Source: UBA9647 sp049522195 (lineage in GTDB: Bacteria; Bacteroidota; Ignavibacteria; UBA10030). Taken from it: a stretch of DNA of 64,000 bases. Of this stretch, positions 1 to 7,823 are shown piece by piece. The position numbers and the translations under genes were made by a program. Under the pieces are notes generated by a model. The model was not told the DNA's origin, ran no database searches, and saw only the letters and a list, made by a program, of their open reading frames with translations. The stretch is taken from contig JBEKOB010000004.1 of assembly GCA_049522195.1 (NCBI GenBank), forward strand, positions 24,630 to 88,629. Direction: 5' to 3'. Each line of letters starts with the position of its first letter. Within the stretch, counting starts at the first letter, position 1.

Positions 1-270
1 CCGGGCGTACATCCAATTGTCCCTGTCATGCTCTACAATGCGAAGCTTGCTCAGGACGTTGCACGAGATCTTTATGAAGAGGGCATTTACGCGGTCGGAT
101 TTTTCTATCCCGTCGTTCCGCAGGGCCAGGCCCGCATTCGTGTGCAAATATCAGCCGACCATGAGCGAGAGCATCTCGACAAAGCCATCGAGGCATTCAC
201 GAAGGTCGGGGCCAAGTACAATATCCTCGGCAAAAAGAAAGACGAAGTCATTGCCATGTATGGAATGTGA
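1..270 (+). CDS. alpha-oxoamine synthase / Kbl-like paralog, C-terminal part (cut by window start)
   Basis: The frame is open from base 1 and ends with TGA at 268-270, giving the last 89 residues of a PLP-dependent alpha-oxoamine synthase. It aligns residue for residue with the C-terminus of the complete gene that follows: HPIVPxM, then YxEGIYxVGFFYPVVPxGxARIRVQIS and the DKAIEAFxKVG helix. The tail differs: this copy ends in KKKDEVIAMYGM, whereas the next gene ends in the LGVIK typical of Kbl. It could therefore be a second glycine C-acetyltransferase or a related CoA-dependent synthase; the catalytic part lies outside the window. A 74-nt gap separates it from the next gene, so the two are probably co-transcribed. 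Confidence 0.85.
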   Translation, partial: PGVHPIVPVMLYNAKLAQDVARDLYEEGIYAVGFFYPVVPQGQARIRVQISADHEREHLDKAIEAFTKVGAKYNILGKKKDEVIAMYGM

Positions 271-344
271 AAAACTTGAATACATTGGCCCACCGATTAA
301 TTGGGAACCATCTTTAGAATAGAAGGAGGAGGGAACGTATTTTC

Positions 345-1556
345 ATGTCTGTCCACGAACGAGTACGCGAATTCTATCACAAGGAGCTGATTGAGCTTCA
401 ATATGCTGATCTCTTCAAAGAAGAGCGGATCATTCATTCTCCGCAAGGCGCCGACATTTCAGTTGAATTCCCCGTGAACACAGACCAGAGTCAGGTGGTC
501 AATTTCTGCGCGAACAACTACCTGGGTCTCTCCAGTCATCCTGCCGTCATCTCGGCCGCGAAGCATGCTTTGGAGGAAAGGGGATTCGGCATGTCCTCTG
601 TCAGGTTTATTTGCGGGACGCAGGATCAACACAAAGAGCTCGAACGAAAGATCTCGGAATTTCTGGGGATGGAGGATGCAATTCTGTACTCCTCTTGCTT
701 CGACGCGAATGGGGGTGTTTTCGAGGCACTGTTGAGCGAGGAGGATGCCCTCATATCGGATGAACTCAACCATGCGTCGATCATTGACGGGATTCGCCTG
801 TGCAAGGCAGAGCGCCATCGGTACAAACATGGAGACATGAAAGACCTCGAGCACCATCTGAAAGAAACCCAGAACAAACGGTTCAGGATGATTGTGACTG
901 ATGGGGTGTTTTCGATGGATGGGGATGTTGCCAAGCTTGACGAGATATGCAACCTCGCGGAGGAGCACGACGCGATTCTTCTGGTGGATGATTCGCACGC
1001 GACCGGATTTGTCGGGAAAACGGGGAGAGGCACGCACGAACATCACGATGTGATGGGAAGGGTCGACCTCATAACAACGACCTTCGGCAAAGCCCTTGGC
1101 GGTGCAGCAGGCGGCTGCATTGTGGGGCAGAAGGTGTTTATCGATATCCTGCGTCAGCGCTCCCGTCCATACCTATTCTCCAATACATTGAGTCCCGTTG
1201 TGGTCGGAGCGACGATCAAAGCAATCGGTTTGCTGATGGAGTCGACTGCCCTGCGTGACAAACTCGATGAAAATGCCCGGTATTTCAGGCGGCGCATTCG
1301 CGAAGCTGGTTTTCAAATCAAAGACGGATTCCATCCTATCGTACCGATCATGCTCGGTGATGCGGGACTTGTCCAGGTCATGGCCCGTGAGCTCTATGGC
1401 GAAGGCATCTACGTGGTGGGATTCTTCTACCCCGTCGTTCCTCGGGGCACAGCGAGGATCCGCGTCCAGATCTCTGCGGCACATGAGAAACATCACATCG
1501 ACAAAGCAATTGAGGCCTTTGCAAAGGTTGGAAAGAAGCTGGGCGTCATCAAGTAG
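345..1556 (+). CDS. kbl: glycine C-acetyltransferase (2-amino-3-ketobutyrate CoA ligase)
   Basis: A PLP enzyme of threonine catabolism that cleaves 2-amino-3-ketobutyrate with CoA to glycine and acetyl-CoA, or runs in reverse. The protein has 403 residues, close to the usual ~398. The PLP-binding lysine is K249 in TTTFGKALGG, and the cofactor-contacting DDSHATG starts at D215. Substrate-site motifs NNYLGL and SVRFICGTQ lie in the N-terminal third, and the C-terminus is the family's LGVIK. A strong ribosome binding site (AGGAGGAGGG, 323-332) fixes the ATG at 345. No threonine dehydrogenase (tdh) is visible nearby. The gene directly follows a paralog, so a different acyl-CoA or amino-acid preference for one copy is possible. 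Confidence 0.93.
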   Translation: MSVHERVREFYHKELIELQYADLFKEERIIHSPQGADISVEFPVNTDQSQVVNFCANNYLGLSSHPAVISAAKHALEERGFGMSSVRFICGTQDQHKELERKISEFLGMEDAILYSSCFDANGGVFEALLSEEDALISDELNHASIIDGIRLCKAERHRYKHGDMKDLEHHLKETQNKRFRMIVTDGVFSMDGDVAKLDEICNLAEEHDAILLVDDSHATGFVGKTGRGTHEHHDVMGRVDLITTTFGKALGGAAGGCIVGQKVFIDILRQRSRPYLFSNTLSPVVVGATIKAIGLLMESTALRDKLDENARYFRRRIREAGFQIKDGFHPIVPIMLGDAGLVQVMARELYGEGIYVVGFFYPVVPRGTARIRVQISAAHEKHHIDKAIEAFAKVGKKLGVIK

Positions 1557-1618
1557 TCATCTGTAACCCGAACGCAGGTGCTCCACCTGAAAGTGGCATA
1601 CTAGGAGTCTCGTCAGGA

Positions 1619-2755
1619 GTGAAGAACCGTCTCGTCTTCGTAGATCTTCTCAGGGGTTGGGCCACGATCATCATGATCGAGGTTCATGTTTTCAACGCCT
1701 TCCTGCTGACGGACATTAAGAATGCGGGATGGTTTGGCTGGGTAAACTTTGTCAACGGATTGGTCGCTCCGAGCTTTCTCTTCGTCGCGGGATTTGTATT
1801 TGTCGTGGTGAGCGATCGAAAGCTCGAAGAATTCCGGACATATGGCAAGGCGTTCTGGCGGCAGCTAAGCCGGATTTTCCTGATCTGGGTTATTGGATAC
1901 GGACTTCATCTCCCGTACTTTTCGCTCACACGGACTCTGCGCGATTCGACGGCTTCGCAGCTCCTGCTCTTCAGTCAGTCCGATATACTTCACTGCATTG
2001 CCCTCGGTCTCCTCATCGTGTTCCTCGGGCGAATTGTCATTAAGCGGGATCCGTACTATCAGCTCTATCTCGTGCTGATTGGATGTCTGACTGTCCTCGT
2101 CGCTCCGTTCATCTGGGGAATTGACTTTTCTATCTCCCTGCCTGGCTTCGTGGCGCCATATCTCAATGACCACCAGGGTTCAATCTTTCCAATATTCCCC
2201 TGGCTTGGATTCCTGATGTTTGGCGCTGTGGCAGCCTTTGCGTACAAGAAAGCGCGTGCATCAGGCGAGGAGAAAAAGTACTTCTTGATTCTCACAGCGA
2301 TTGGATTGTTTTTGGTCATAGCGGGTTCGCTCTTGATCGATCTCCCTTCTGACATCCCTGGTATGTCGACGGCGATCAGAGCCAATCCGGTTTTCTTCGC
2401 CTCTCGGTTGGGCATCGTGTTCCTTCTCCTTGTCGCATGCTGGTACTACGCTGAGTGGCGGAAGACCGAGAAATCGTTTGTGCTCGACGTGAGTAGGGAG
2501 TCGCTCCTGGTCTATACCGCGCACCTGCTGGTCATCTACGGCCGGTTTTGGAACGGGAACAGTCCAGCTTTCTACTATGGGGAGTCGCTTACCGTTCTTC
2601 AGGCGATCATTGTGACCATCGCCTTGATTGTCGTTATGATTGTTTTCGCGAAGGTGTGGTCGACGATAAAGCAGAAATCCATGCGTTGGGCGCGCACTAT
2701 TTCCTACGCAACGGGAGTCATCGTCCTTGCAGTTTTTGTAATCCGTGTGTACTGA
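1619..2755 (+). CDS. DUF1624 / HGSNAT-like membrane acyltransferase
   Basis: A 378-residue polytopic inner-membrane protein with roughly ten hydrophobic helices. The first helix carries RLVFVDLLRGWA followed by MIEVHVFNAF. This is the signature of the heparan-alpha-glucosaminide N-acetyltransferase catalytic-domain family (DUF1624, acyltransferase-3-like), in which a histidine near the first helix (here H23) is the proposed acetyl acceptor. These proteins move acyl groups across the membrane onto envelope sugars; the substrate here is unknown. The start is GTG with GTCAGGAG-like pairing just upstream. It is 62 nt after kbl and co-directional, so it may share that transcript. Confidence 0.72.
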   Translation: MKNRLVFVDLLRGWATIIMIEVHVFNAFLLTDIKNAGWFGWVNFVNGLVAPSFLFVAGFVFVVVSDRKLEEFRTYGKAFWRQLSRIFLIWVIGYGLHLPYFSLTRTLRDSTASQLLLFSQSDILHCIALGLLIVFLGRIVIKRDPYYQLYLVLIGCLTVLVAPFIWGIDFSISLPGFVAPYLNDHQGSIFPIFPWLGFLMFGAVAAFAYKKARASGEEKKYFLILTAIGLFLVIAGSLLIDLPSDIPGMSTAIRANPVFFASRLGIVFLLLVACWYYAEWRKTEKSFVLDVSRESLLVYTAHLLVIYGRFWNGNSPAFYYGESLTVLQAIIVTIALIVVMIVFAKVWSTIKQKSMRWARTISYATGVIVLAVFVIRVY

Positions 2756-2862
2756 TGGTCTTCGGGATGGCAGTCGCGGTTAGCAGGCCATCGTCAATGG
2801 CAGGCAAACTCACTAGGGTAAGAGAAGCCGATAGTGGATCATTACACATAAATGGAGAGTGA

Positions 2863-4032
2863 ATGGAACTTGTTCTAGGCATAATTCTCGTCATAATTAC
2901 GGGACTGTTGATTGTGATTTTTCTGCGTCTTCGCGCCGCGCAGCAGCCTGAGGCAACGCAGGCAACCCTCCTGATCCAGCAGCAAATCGATTCTTTGCGC
3001 GGTGAAGTCAATTTAAGCCTCAGAAATACGTCGGACTCACTGGGATCGTCTCTCAAAGCTACGCAAGACGCCTTGTACCAGAGTCTCAAGATGACATCGG
3101 AGACGATGAATCAGCAAATGAATGCAGTCACAACGCAATTATCGAGCGTCACGCAGCAGATACAGAACAATACCGGTCAGGTTGGAACGCGTCTCGACAC
3201 CGCCGCGAAGGTGATCCAGGACGTCCAAAACAAGCTGGGAGAGCTTGGACAGGCCACAAAGGAGATCAAGGAACTTGGCCAGAGTGTCTCGAAGCTTGAG
3301 GAAATGCTGAAAGCGCCGAAACTGCGCGGAGGTCTCGGTGAGCTCCTCCTGGAAGATCTTCTCAAACAGGTCTTACCAATCAGGTCGTTCGAGATGCAGT
3401 ACCGGTTTAAAAGCGGCCAGGCAGTCGATGCGGTGATCCACCTCTCGGGAGGGATGGTACCGGTTGACTCCAAGTTCCCGCTTGAGAATTTCCAGAAGAT
3501 GCTGGAGGCGAAAAGCGAGCAAGAAAAGCGAACTGCAGTCCGGACATTCAGATCGGACGTGAAGAAGCACATCGATGCAATTTCGGATAAATATATTCTG
3601 CCGGACGAAGGGACGTTCGATTTCGCCCTCATGTATGTCCCGGCGGAGAACATCTACTACGAGACGATCATCAAGGACGAGACTGTCTCCGAAGAAGAGG
3701 GATTGTACAGCTACGCGATGAAGAAGAGGGTGATACCGGTGTCGCCTAACAGTTTTTACGCCCACCTGCGCGTGATCGCCATGGGATTCAAAGGGCTGCA
3801 GATTGAGAAGAGCGCAAAGGAGATTTTCCAGAGCCTTGAGCGTCTGGGGTCCGAATTGCAAAAATTCTCGGAAACGTTTGAAACGCTTGGAAATCAGTTG
3901 AGCAACGCTAAGAACAACTTCGACAAAGCCGACAAACAACTGAATAATCTCACAGAGAAGTTCAAAACCATCCAGTTAATTCCTGAAGCCGGAAGTGTGA
4001 AACAGCTGGATCTTGGTGGAGAGACGAAATAG
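2863..4032 (+). CDS. rmuC: DNA recombination protein RmuC
   Basis: A 389-residue protein with the RmuC layout: an N-terminal membrane anchor (about residues 3-22), a long Gln/Ser/Thr-rich coiled coil (about 30-145), then the RmuC nuclease-like domain starting near LRGGLGELLLEDLL and running to about 355, including VPVDSKFPLENF and FALMYVPAE. RmuC proteins have a PD-(D/E)xK-like fold and limit inversions between short inverted repeats in E. coli. The biochemical activity has not been settled to my knowledge. The GGAGAGTGA just before the ATG is a good ribosome binding site. A strong bidirectional terminator follows directly. Confidence 0.9.
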   Translation: MELVLGIILVIITGLLIVIFLRLRAAQQPEATQATLLIQQQIDSLRGEVNLSLRNTSDSLGSSLKATQDALYQSLKMTSETMNQQMNAVTTQLSSVTQQIQNNTGQVGTRLDTAAKVIQDVQNKLGELGQATKEIKELGQSVSKLEEMLKAPKLRGGLGELLLEDLLKQVLPIRSFEMQYRFKSGQAVDAVIHLSGGMVPVDSKFPLENFQKMLEAKSEQEKRTAVRTFRSDVKKHIDAISDKYILPDEGTFDFALMYVPAENIYYETIIKDETVSEEEGLYSYAMKKRVIPVSPNSFYAHLRVIAMGFKGLQIEKSAKEIFQSLERLGSELQKFSETFETLGNQLSNAKNNFDKADKQLNNLTEKFKTIQLIPEAGSVKQLDLGGETK

Positions 4033-4057
4033 TGTAGGAGTTGCTGCGAGAGAGTAC

Positions 4058-4088
4058 AAAAAAAAGTCCCCTTGCGGGGACTTTTTTT
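4058..4088. terminator. bidirectional intrinsic terminator
   Basis: An A-tract, the stem AAGTCCCC / GGGGACTT with a TTGC tetraloop, then seven T. It works on both strands, so it can end rmuC (+) and the cold-shock gene (-) that converge here. Confidence 0.9.
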
Positions 4089-4099
4089 GTTAGTAGGGT

Positions 4100-4303
4100 C
4101 TAGACACGAACGATGTTGTACGCTCGTTTTCCTTTTTGTTCTTCTTTGAGTTCGAACTTGACTGTATCGCCCTGAGAAAGAACATCACGAAAACCGGTAT
4201 TCTTCACGTTGCTTTTGTGAAAGAAGACCTCATCGCCAGCCTCGGTCACGATAAATCCAAAACCCTTCGACACGTTAAAGAACTTTACGGTCCCATTGTT
4301 CAT
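4100..4303 (-). CDS. cold-shock domain protein (CspA family)
   Basis: A 67-residue single cold-shock domain that binds single-stranded RNA or DNA and melts RNA secondary structure. The RNP1 motif KGFGFI (residues 14-19) and RNP2-like VFFHKS are present, followed by the acidic/basic second half ending in YNIVRV. RNP1 is intact; the N-terminus NNGTVKFFNVSKGFGFI has the usual first strand but Val-Ser in place of the typical Glu-Lys before KGFGFI. It shares a terminator with convergent rmuC. A second paralog lies 87 bp upstream on the same strand with its own terminator, so the two are probably separate transcripts. Confidence 0.95.
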   Translation of the reverse strand: MNNGTVKFFNVSKGFGFIVTEAGDEVFFHKSNVKNTGFRDVLSQGDTVKFELKEEQKGKRAYNIVRV

Positions 4304-4334
4304 AGGTATTCAACTTCCCACGTCGTGAGCGACT

Positions 4335-4371
4335 GAAAAAGAAAACCCCAGGAGAATATCTCGCTGGGGTT
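4335..4371 (-). terminator. intrinsic terminator of the upstream cold-shock gene
   Basis: Read on the minus strand: stem AACCCCA / TGGGGTT with a 14-nt loop, followed by TTCTTTTTC. It sits 20 nt after the stop of the cold-shock gene at 4391-4591 and before the next paralog. Confidence 0.85.
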
Positions 4372-4390
4372 GTATAGAGAATAGACGAAC

Positions 4391-4591
4391 TTAGACCTTC
4401 TCTACGTTCGCGGCTTGCAGACCCTTCGGTCCTTGCTGGACATCGAACTGAACCTGGTCGCCCTCGTTCAAAGTGCGGTAGCCATCACCACGAATCGCCT
4501 TAAAATGGACGAAAACATCTTCGCCGTTTTGACGTGTGATGAAGCCAAAGCCCTTGGCTCCGTTGAACCACTTAACTGTTCCTTTTTCCAT
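4391..4591 (-). CDS. cold-shock domain protein (CspA family), second copy
   Basis: A 66-residue cold-shock domain: EKGTVKWFNGAKGFGFI gives the first strands and RNP1, and EDVFVHFKAI gives RNP2. It is closer to canonical CspA than its neighbour. The frame is open 15 residues further upstream, but the ATG at 4591 is preceded by AAGGAAG at the right distance and gives the conserved family N-terminus, so I start there. The more than 400 bp of non-coding DNA upstream leaves room for a long 5' leader, which in CspA-type genes acts as a temperature-responsive RNA element; this is inference only. Confidence 0.95.
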   Translation of the reverse strand: MEKGTVKWFNGAKGFGFITRQNGEDVFVHFKAIRGDGYRTLNEGDQVQFDVQQGPKGLQAANVEKV

Positions 4592-5002
4592 GGAACTTCC
4601 TTTCGGAAATGATGATTGAAGATGTACACGAGGCAACTAGCCGAAACGTTTTGCGTGCTATGGATGTGTTGTGATGCCCGGCCTCGTGAAGATTGGAAGG
4701 TCACGAAAAGAGGACATGAACAATGCATCTACAGCGACGACGCACAAGCTAGGCTACGTCTGCCCAGAGGGTAGCGAGGTCGCGCCATCCACTGGACTTT
4801 GAGGTGTACGTTAATTTGCAGTTGTAATATAGGTCTATTTCGGGTTACAAACAAGCAGAAAATTGAGATTGAGCCCGTGTTTCGTGAGTTTCCGGGTCAA
4901 TCTCTGGATAAGACTGAAGAATTTAGCTATCTTTACCGAGGTATAGTGAGAAGTACTATCCTCTATCCCGTGGTCCACTCCATTGAGTTTTGAAGGAATC
5001 TG
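4592..5002. other. divergent intergenic region between csp and pfkA
   Basis: 411 bp without a credible gene; a 64-codon frame at 4799-4993 has no coding character. It must hold the promoters of the cold-shock gene (-) and pfkA (+). The stretch around 4810-4850 is AT-rich. GAAGGAATCTG before 5003 is the pfkA ribosome binding site. I do not see a convincing -35/-10 pair. Confidence 0.6.
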
Positions 5003-6094
5003 ATGAAATCTCTGAAGAGAATTGGTGTTTTGACTGGTGGCGGCGATTGTCCGGGCCTGAATGCAGTTATCCGGGGTATCGCCAAGCCCGCGATGTCGTA
5101 CTTTGGAGCAACGGTGGTCGGCGTTCTGGATGGATTTGAGGGATTGGTTGAGGGAAGAATGCGTGAACTAACACCAAAGGATGTCTCCGGTATCGTGAAC
5201 CTGGGGGGAACAATCTTGGGGACCTCAAACAAAGGGGATCCGTTCCATTTCCCCGTCGAGACTCCCCAAGGGATCGATATTCTGGACTGCTCGGAGAATG
5301 CAATACGGAACTACCGGGACTGGAACCTGGATGCATTGATCGCGATCGGCGGCGACGGGACGATGCATATCGTCGATAAGTTCACTGATCTCGGCCTGAA
5401 TCTCATAGGTGTTCCAAAGACGATCGACAACGATCTTTCAGCGACAGACGTGACATTCGGCTACGATTCTGCCGTTACTGTTGCCACAGAAGCTATCGAC
5501 CGCCTTCACACGACCGGATCAGCTCATCACAGGGTTATGGTCATTGAGGTTATGGGGCGTTATGCCGGCTGGATTGCTCTGGGATCAGGGCTGGCAGGTG
5601 GGGCCGATGTAATTCTCATTCCGGAGATTCCATTTCAATGGGACAAGATTTGCCAGCATGTCCTTAAACGCGGGAAACATGGCAGCAAATTCAGCATCAT
5701 CTGCGTTGCAGAGGGAGCAAAGCCGGCCGAAGGAGGTCTGATTGTTCGTGAACAGGATTCCAAGCGGACCGATCCGATTCGTCTTGGGGGCATTGGCGAA
5801 GTCGTCGGTGCGAAGATCACTGAGATGACAGGGCTGGAGACGCGCGTGACGGTACTAGGGCACCTGCAACGTGGTGGAAGCCCGACACCGTACGATCGTA
5901 TCCTTGCCAGCAAGTACGGCACAAAAGCGCTCGAGCTTGCTTCCGAGAAAAAGTTCGGTCACATGGTAAGCCTCCAGGGAAATGAAGTTACTTCCGTTCC
6001 CGTGAAGGAAGCGATTCTGAAGCTTCGCACCGTTCCGTTGGACTCTCAACTGATCCGGGCTGCAAGAGCTGTGGGCACCTCCTTTGGTGACTGA
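5003..6094 (+). CDS. pfkA: 6-phosphofructokinase (group with mixed ATP/PPi signature)
   Basis: A 363-residue phosphofructokinase that phosphorylates fructose 6-phosphate in glycolysis. LTGGGDCPGLNAVI near the N-terminus binds the phosphoryl donor. GGDG at residues 116-119 ends in Gly, as in ATP enzymes (E. coli G104). PKTIDND has Lys at 139, the position that is Gly124 in E. coli and Lys in PPi-dependent enzymes. The catalytic aspartates are in TIDND. VMGRYAGW and HLQRGG contribute to the sugar-phosphate site. The spacing of 20 between the two specificity residues matches E. coli. Gly/Lys combinations are known in ATP-using members of the PPi-related clades, so ATP is the likelier donor but this is not certain. 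It is monocistronic, between a long spacer and a GC hairpin. Confidence 0.92.
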   Translation: MKSLKRIGVLTGGGDCPGLNAVIRGIAKPAMSYFGATVVGVLDGFEGLVEGRMRELTPKDVSGIVNLGGTILGTSNKGDPFHFPVETPQGIDILDCSENAIRNYRDWNLDALIAIGGDGTMHIVDKFTDLGLNLIGVPKTIDNDLSATDVTFGYDSAVTVATEAIDRLHTTGSAHHRVMVIEVMGRYAGWIALGSGLAGGADVILIPEIPFQWDKICQHVLKRGKHGSKFSIICVAEGAKPAEGGLIVREQDSKRTDPIRLGGIGEVVGAKITEMTGLETRVTVLGHLQRGGSPTPYDRILASKYGTKALELASEKKFGHMVSLQGNEVTSVPVKEAILKLRTVPLDSQLIRAARAVGTSFGD

Positions 6095-6125
6095 GTCGTC
6101 GACATTTCGTATATTCTGAAAGCAC

Positions 6126-6149
6126 ACCGCGGCCCAACCGGGCCGCGGT
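6126..6149 (+). terminator. GC-rich hairpin after pfkA
   Basis: A perfect 10-bp stem ACCGCGGCCC / GGGCCGCGGT with an AACC loop, 31 nt after pfkA. There is no U-tract behind it, so it may be an RNA-stabilising hairpin or a factor-assisted terminator. Confidence 0.45.
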
Positions 6150-6209
6150 CCATTCACTCCTGTACCGCAGTTCCATAATCTCCTTGAATCTCACAAAGAA
6201 CACACCGCT

Positions 6210-7823
6210 ATGAACAATCAATCACTGCTTCGTTTCCTGTGCGTTGTCTCCCTTTTCGTAGCTGCCTCTGCACAGGGGCAGGAAAGCGTCTTCAACGTCG
6301 GCCAATTTGGAGCGACAGGTAATAAATCCGAGAATGCCCAACAGGCCATTCAACGTGCGATCGATTCATGTTCACACTCGGGGGGCGGCGTCGTTTATCT
6401 GCCGCCGGGCGAATACTCTTCCGGGACACTCCATCTGCGAAGCCATGTTAGATTCTACATTGAGGCGGGAGCAACACTGTACTCGATCAAGACAAAGGAA
6501 GCATTCGATAAAGACGCGTTACTCTATGGCGAGGATTTGGAGAATATCACGATTGAAGGACGAGGAACGATCGACGGGCAGGGGGCCTACGAGTGGAGGC
6601 TGAATGACATTCAGGATGACTTCATTCGCCCGAATCAGGAGATGATGGAGGCGATCGGCAAACCGCTGATCCGCTCGTTCCCGAAAAAAGATCAATTCGG
6701 CAAGCTGATCCTCCTTCTGCGTTGCAAAGACGTCCGAATAACGGGAATTTCACTGGTTCGATCCCCGTCATGGACGATCCATCCATATGGCTGCGAGCGA
6801 ATGATCATCGACGGCGTGTACATCCGATCGAGTCTTGCGGAAGGCGTTTGGGCAGACGGCATCGATCCTGACGGCTGCAAGGACCTTCGAATCGCGAATT
6901 GTACGATCGAAACAGGAGACGATGCGATTGTATTCTACTCTATGAACTGGTTCGGACCGGCGCTTCCGTGTGAAAACATCACGGTTACGAACTGCCGGCT
7001 CTCGTCGGCGTCGAGCGCGATCAAGTTCTGTGATGGAAACATGAACTGCGTCCGAAACGTCACGATCGACAATTGTACGATTACCAACTCCAATCGCGGT
7101 ATTGCATTCATGGTATTTGACGGCGGCTATGTCAGCGATGTCGTGTTGTCGAACCTCACAATCGAGTGCCGGCGTCACGACTGGTTTTGGTGGGGAGACG
7201 GGGATCCCTTCCACTTCAACATCAAACGACGAAGTGAAGTGCACAAGAACGTGAAGTTTGAAAACGAGCCCCCGGCTGGTTCGATCCGAAATATCCTGAT
7301 TCAGAATGTCGTTGCGCACGGCAAAGGATCAAGCATCATCAACGGTCACCCCAAGAGCTGGCTGGATGGCGTAACGTTTGACAATGTGAAGTTGTATCTC
7401 TCTTCCGATTCTACCGCACCGTACGACAAGTCCGTGCATGCCCTGAAGTTCCAGATGGCGAAAAACCTGAAACTCCGGAATGTCGAAGTCTTCTGGGGTA
7501 ATCCGGGGTCGAAGCATTGGCGTTCTGCACTCTACATTGAAGATGTCAAGGGGCTCGAAGTGGATAACTTCGGAGGGCGACCGCCGGTGACCGGTTCGCT
7601 TCTTCCGGCAGTCGAGTTGAACCGGGTTGAAAACGCAGTGATTCGAAATTCTACGGTCCAGGATGGGACATCGGTTTATCTGGGCGTTTTCGGCAAGGAA
7701 TCTGCAAACATTCTTCTGACCAATAATGACCTGAGAAAAGCCTCAACGCCATACTTGATTGGAAAGGAAGTATCACAGAGTTGCGTGATCGATTTGAACA
7801 ATCTGTCCGGAGGAAAGAAATGA
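6210..7823 (+). CDS. secreted GH28-like right-handed beta-helix protein
   Basis: A 537-residue protein with a signal peptide (about residues 1-22, cut near ASAQGQ). It has the N-terminal module of pectinase-like proteins (FNVGQFGATGN, then DSCSHSGGGVVYLPPGEY) and repeated coils (ENITVTNC, RNVTIDNC, RNILIQNV). The GH28 acid pair is present at GDD (D237-D238), with DGIDPDG upstream. The next coils lack the GHG histidine (SSAIKFCDG instead) and the RIK basic motif (RGIAFMVF instead). It is probably a periplasmic or secreted glycan-acting beta-helix, but ordinary polygalacturonase activity is doubtful. It overlaps the next gene by 4 nt (ATGA). Confidence 0.75.
   Translation: MNNQSLLRFLCVVSLFVAASAQGQESVFNVGQFGATGNKSENAQQAIQRAIDSCSHSGGGVVYLPPGEYSSGTLHLRSHVRFYIEAGATLYSIKTKEAFDKDALLYGEDLENITIEGRGTIDGQGAYEWRLNDIQDDFIRPNQEMMEAIGKPLIRSFPKKDQFGKLILLLRCKDVRITGISLVRSPSWTIHPYGCERMIIDGVYIRSSLAEGVWADGIDPDGCKDLRIANCTIETGDDAIVFYSMNWFGPALPCENITVTNCRLSSASSAIKFCDGNMNCVRNVTIDNCTITNSNRGIAFMVFDGGYVSDVVLSNLTIECRRHDWFWWGDGDPFHFNIKRRSEVHKNVKFENEPPAGSIRNILIQNVVAHGKGSSIINGHPKSWLDGVTFDNVKLYLSSDSTAPYDKSVHALKFQMAKNLKLRNVEVFWGNPGSKHWRSALYIEDVKGLEVDNFGGRPPVTGSLLPAVELNRVENAVIRNSTVQDGTSVYLGVFGKESANILLTNNDLRKASTPYLIGKEVSQSCVIDLNNLSGGKK

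Noticed and set aside
4799..4993. A 64-codon gene upstream of pfkA
   Set aside because: No ribosome site or recognisable protein, and it lies in an AT-rich promoter region.
4592..5002. A riboswitch in the csp-pfkA spacer
   Set aside because: No conserved aptamer core that I recognise could be identified by eye.
6126..6149. A confident rho-independent terminator after pfkA
   Set aside because: The stem is perfect but no U-tract follows, so it is kept only at low confidence.
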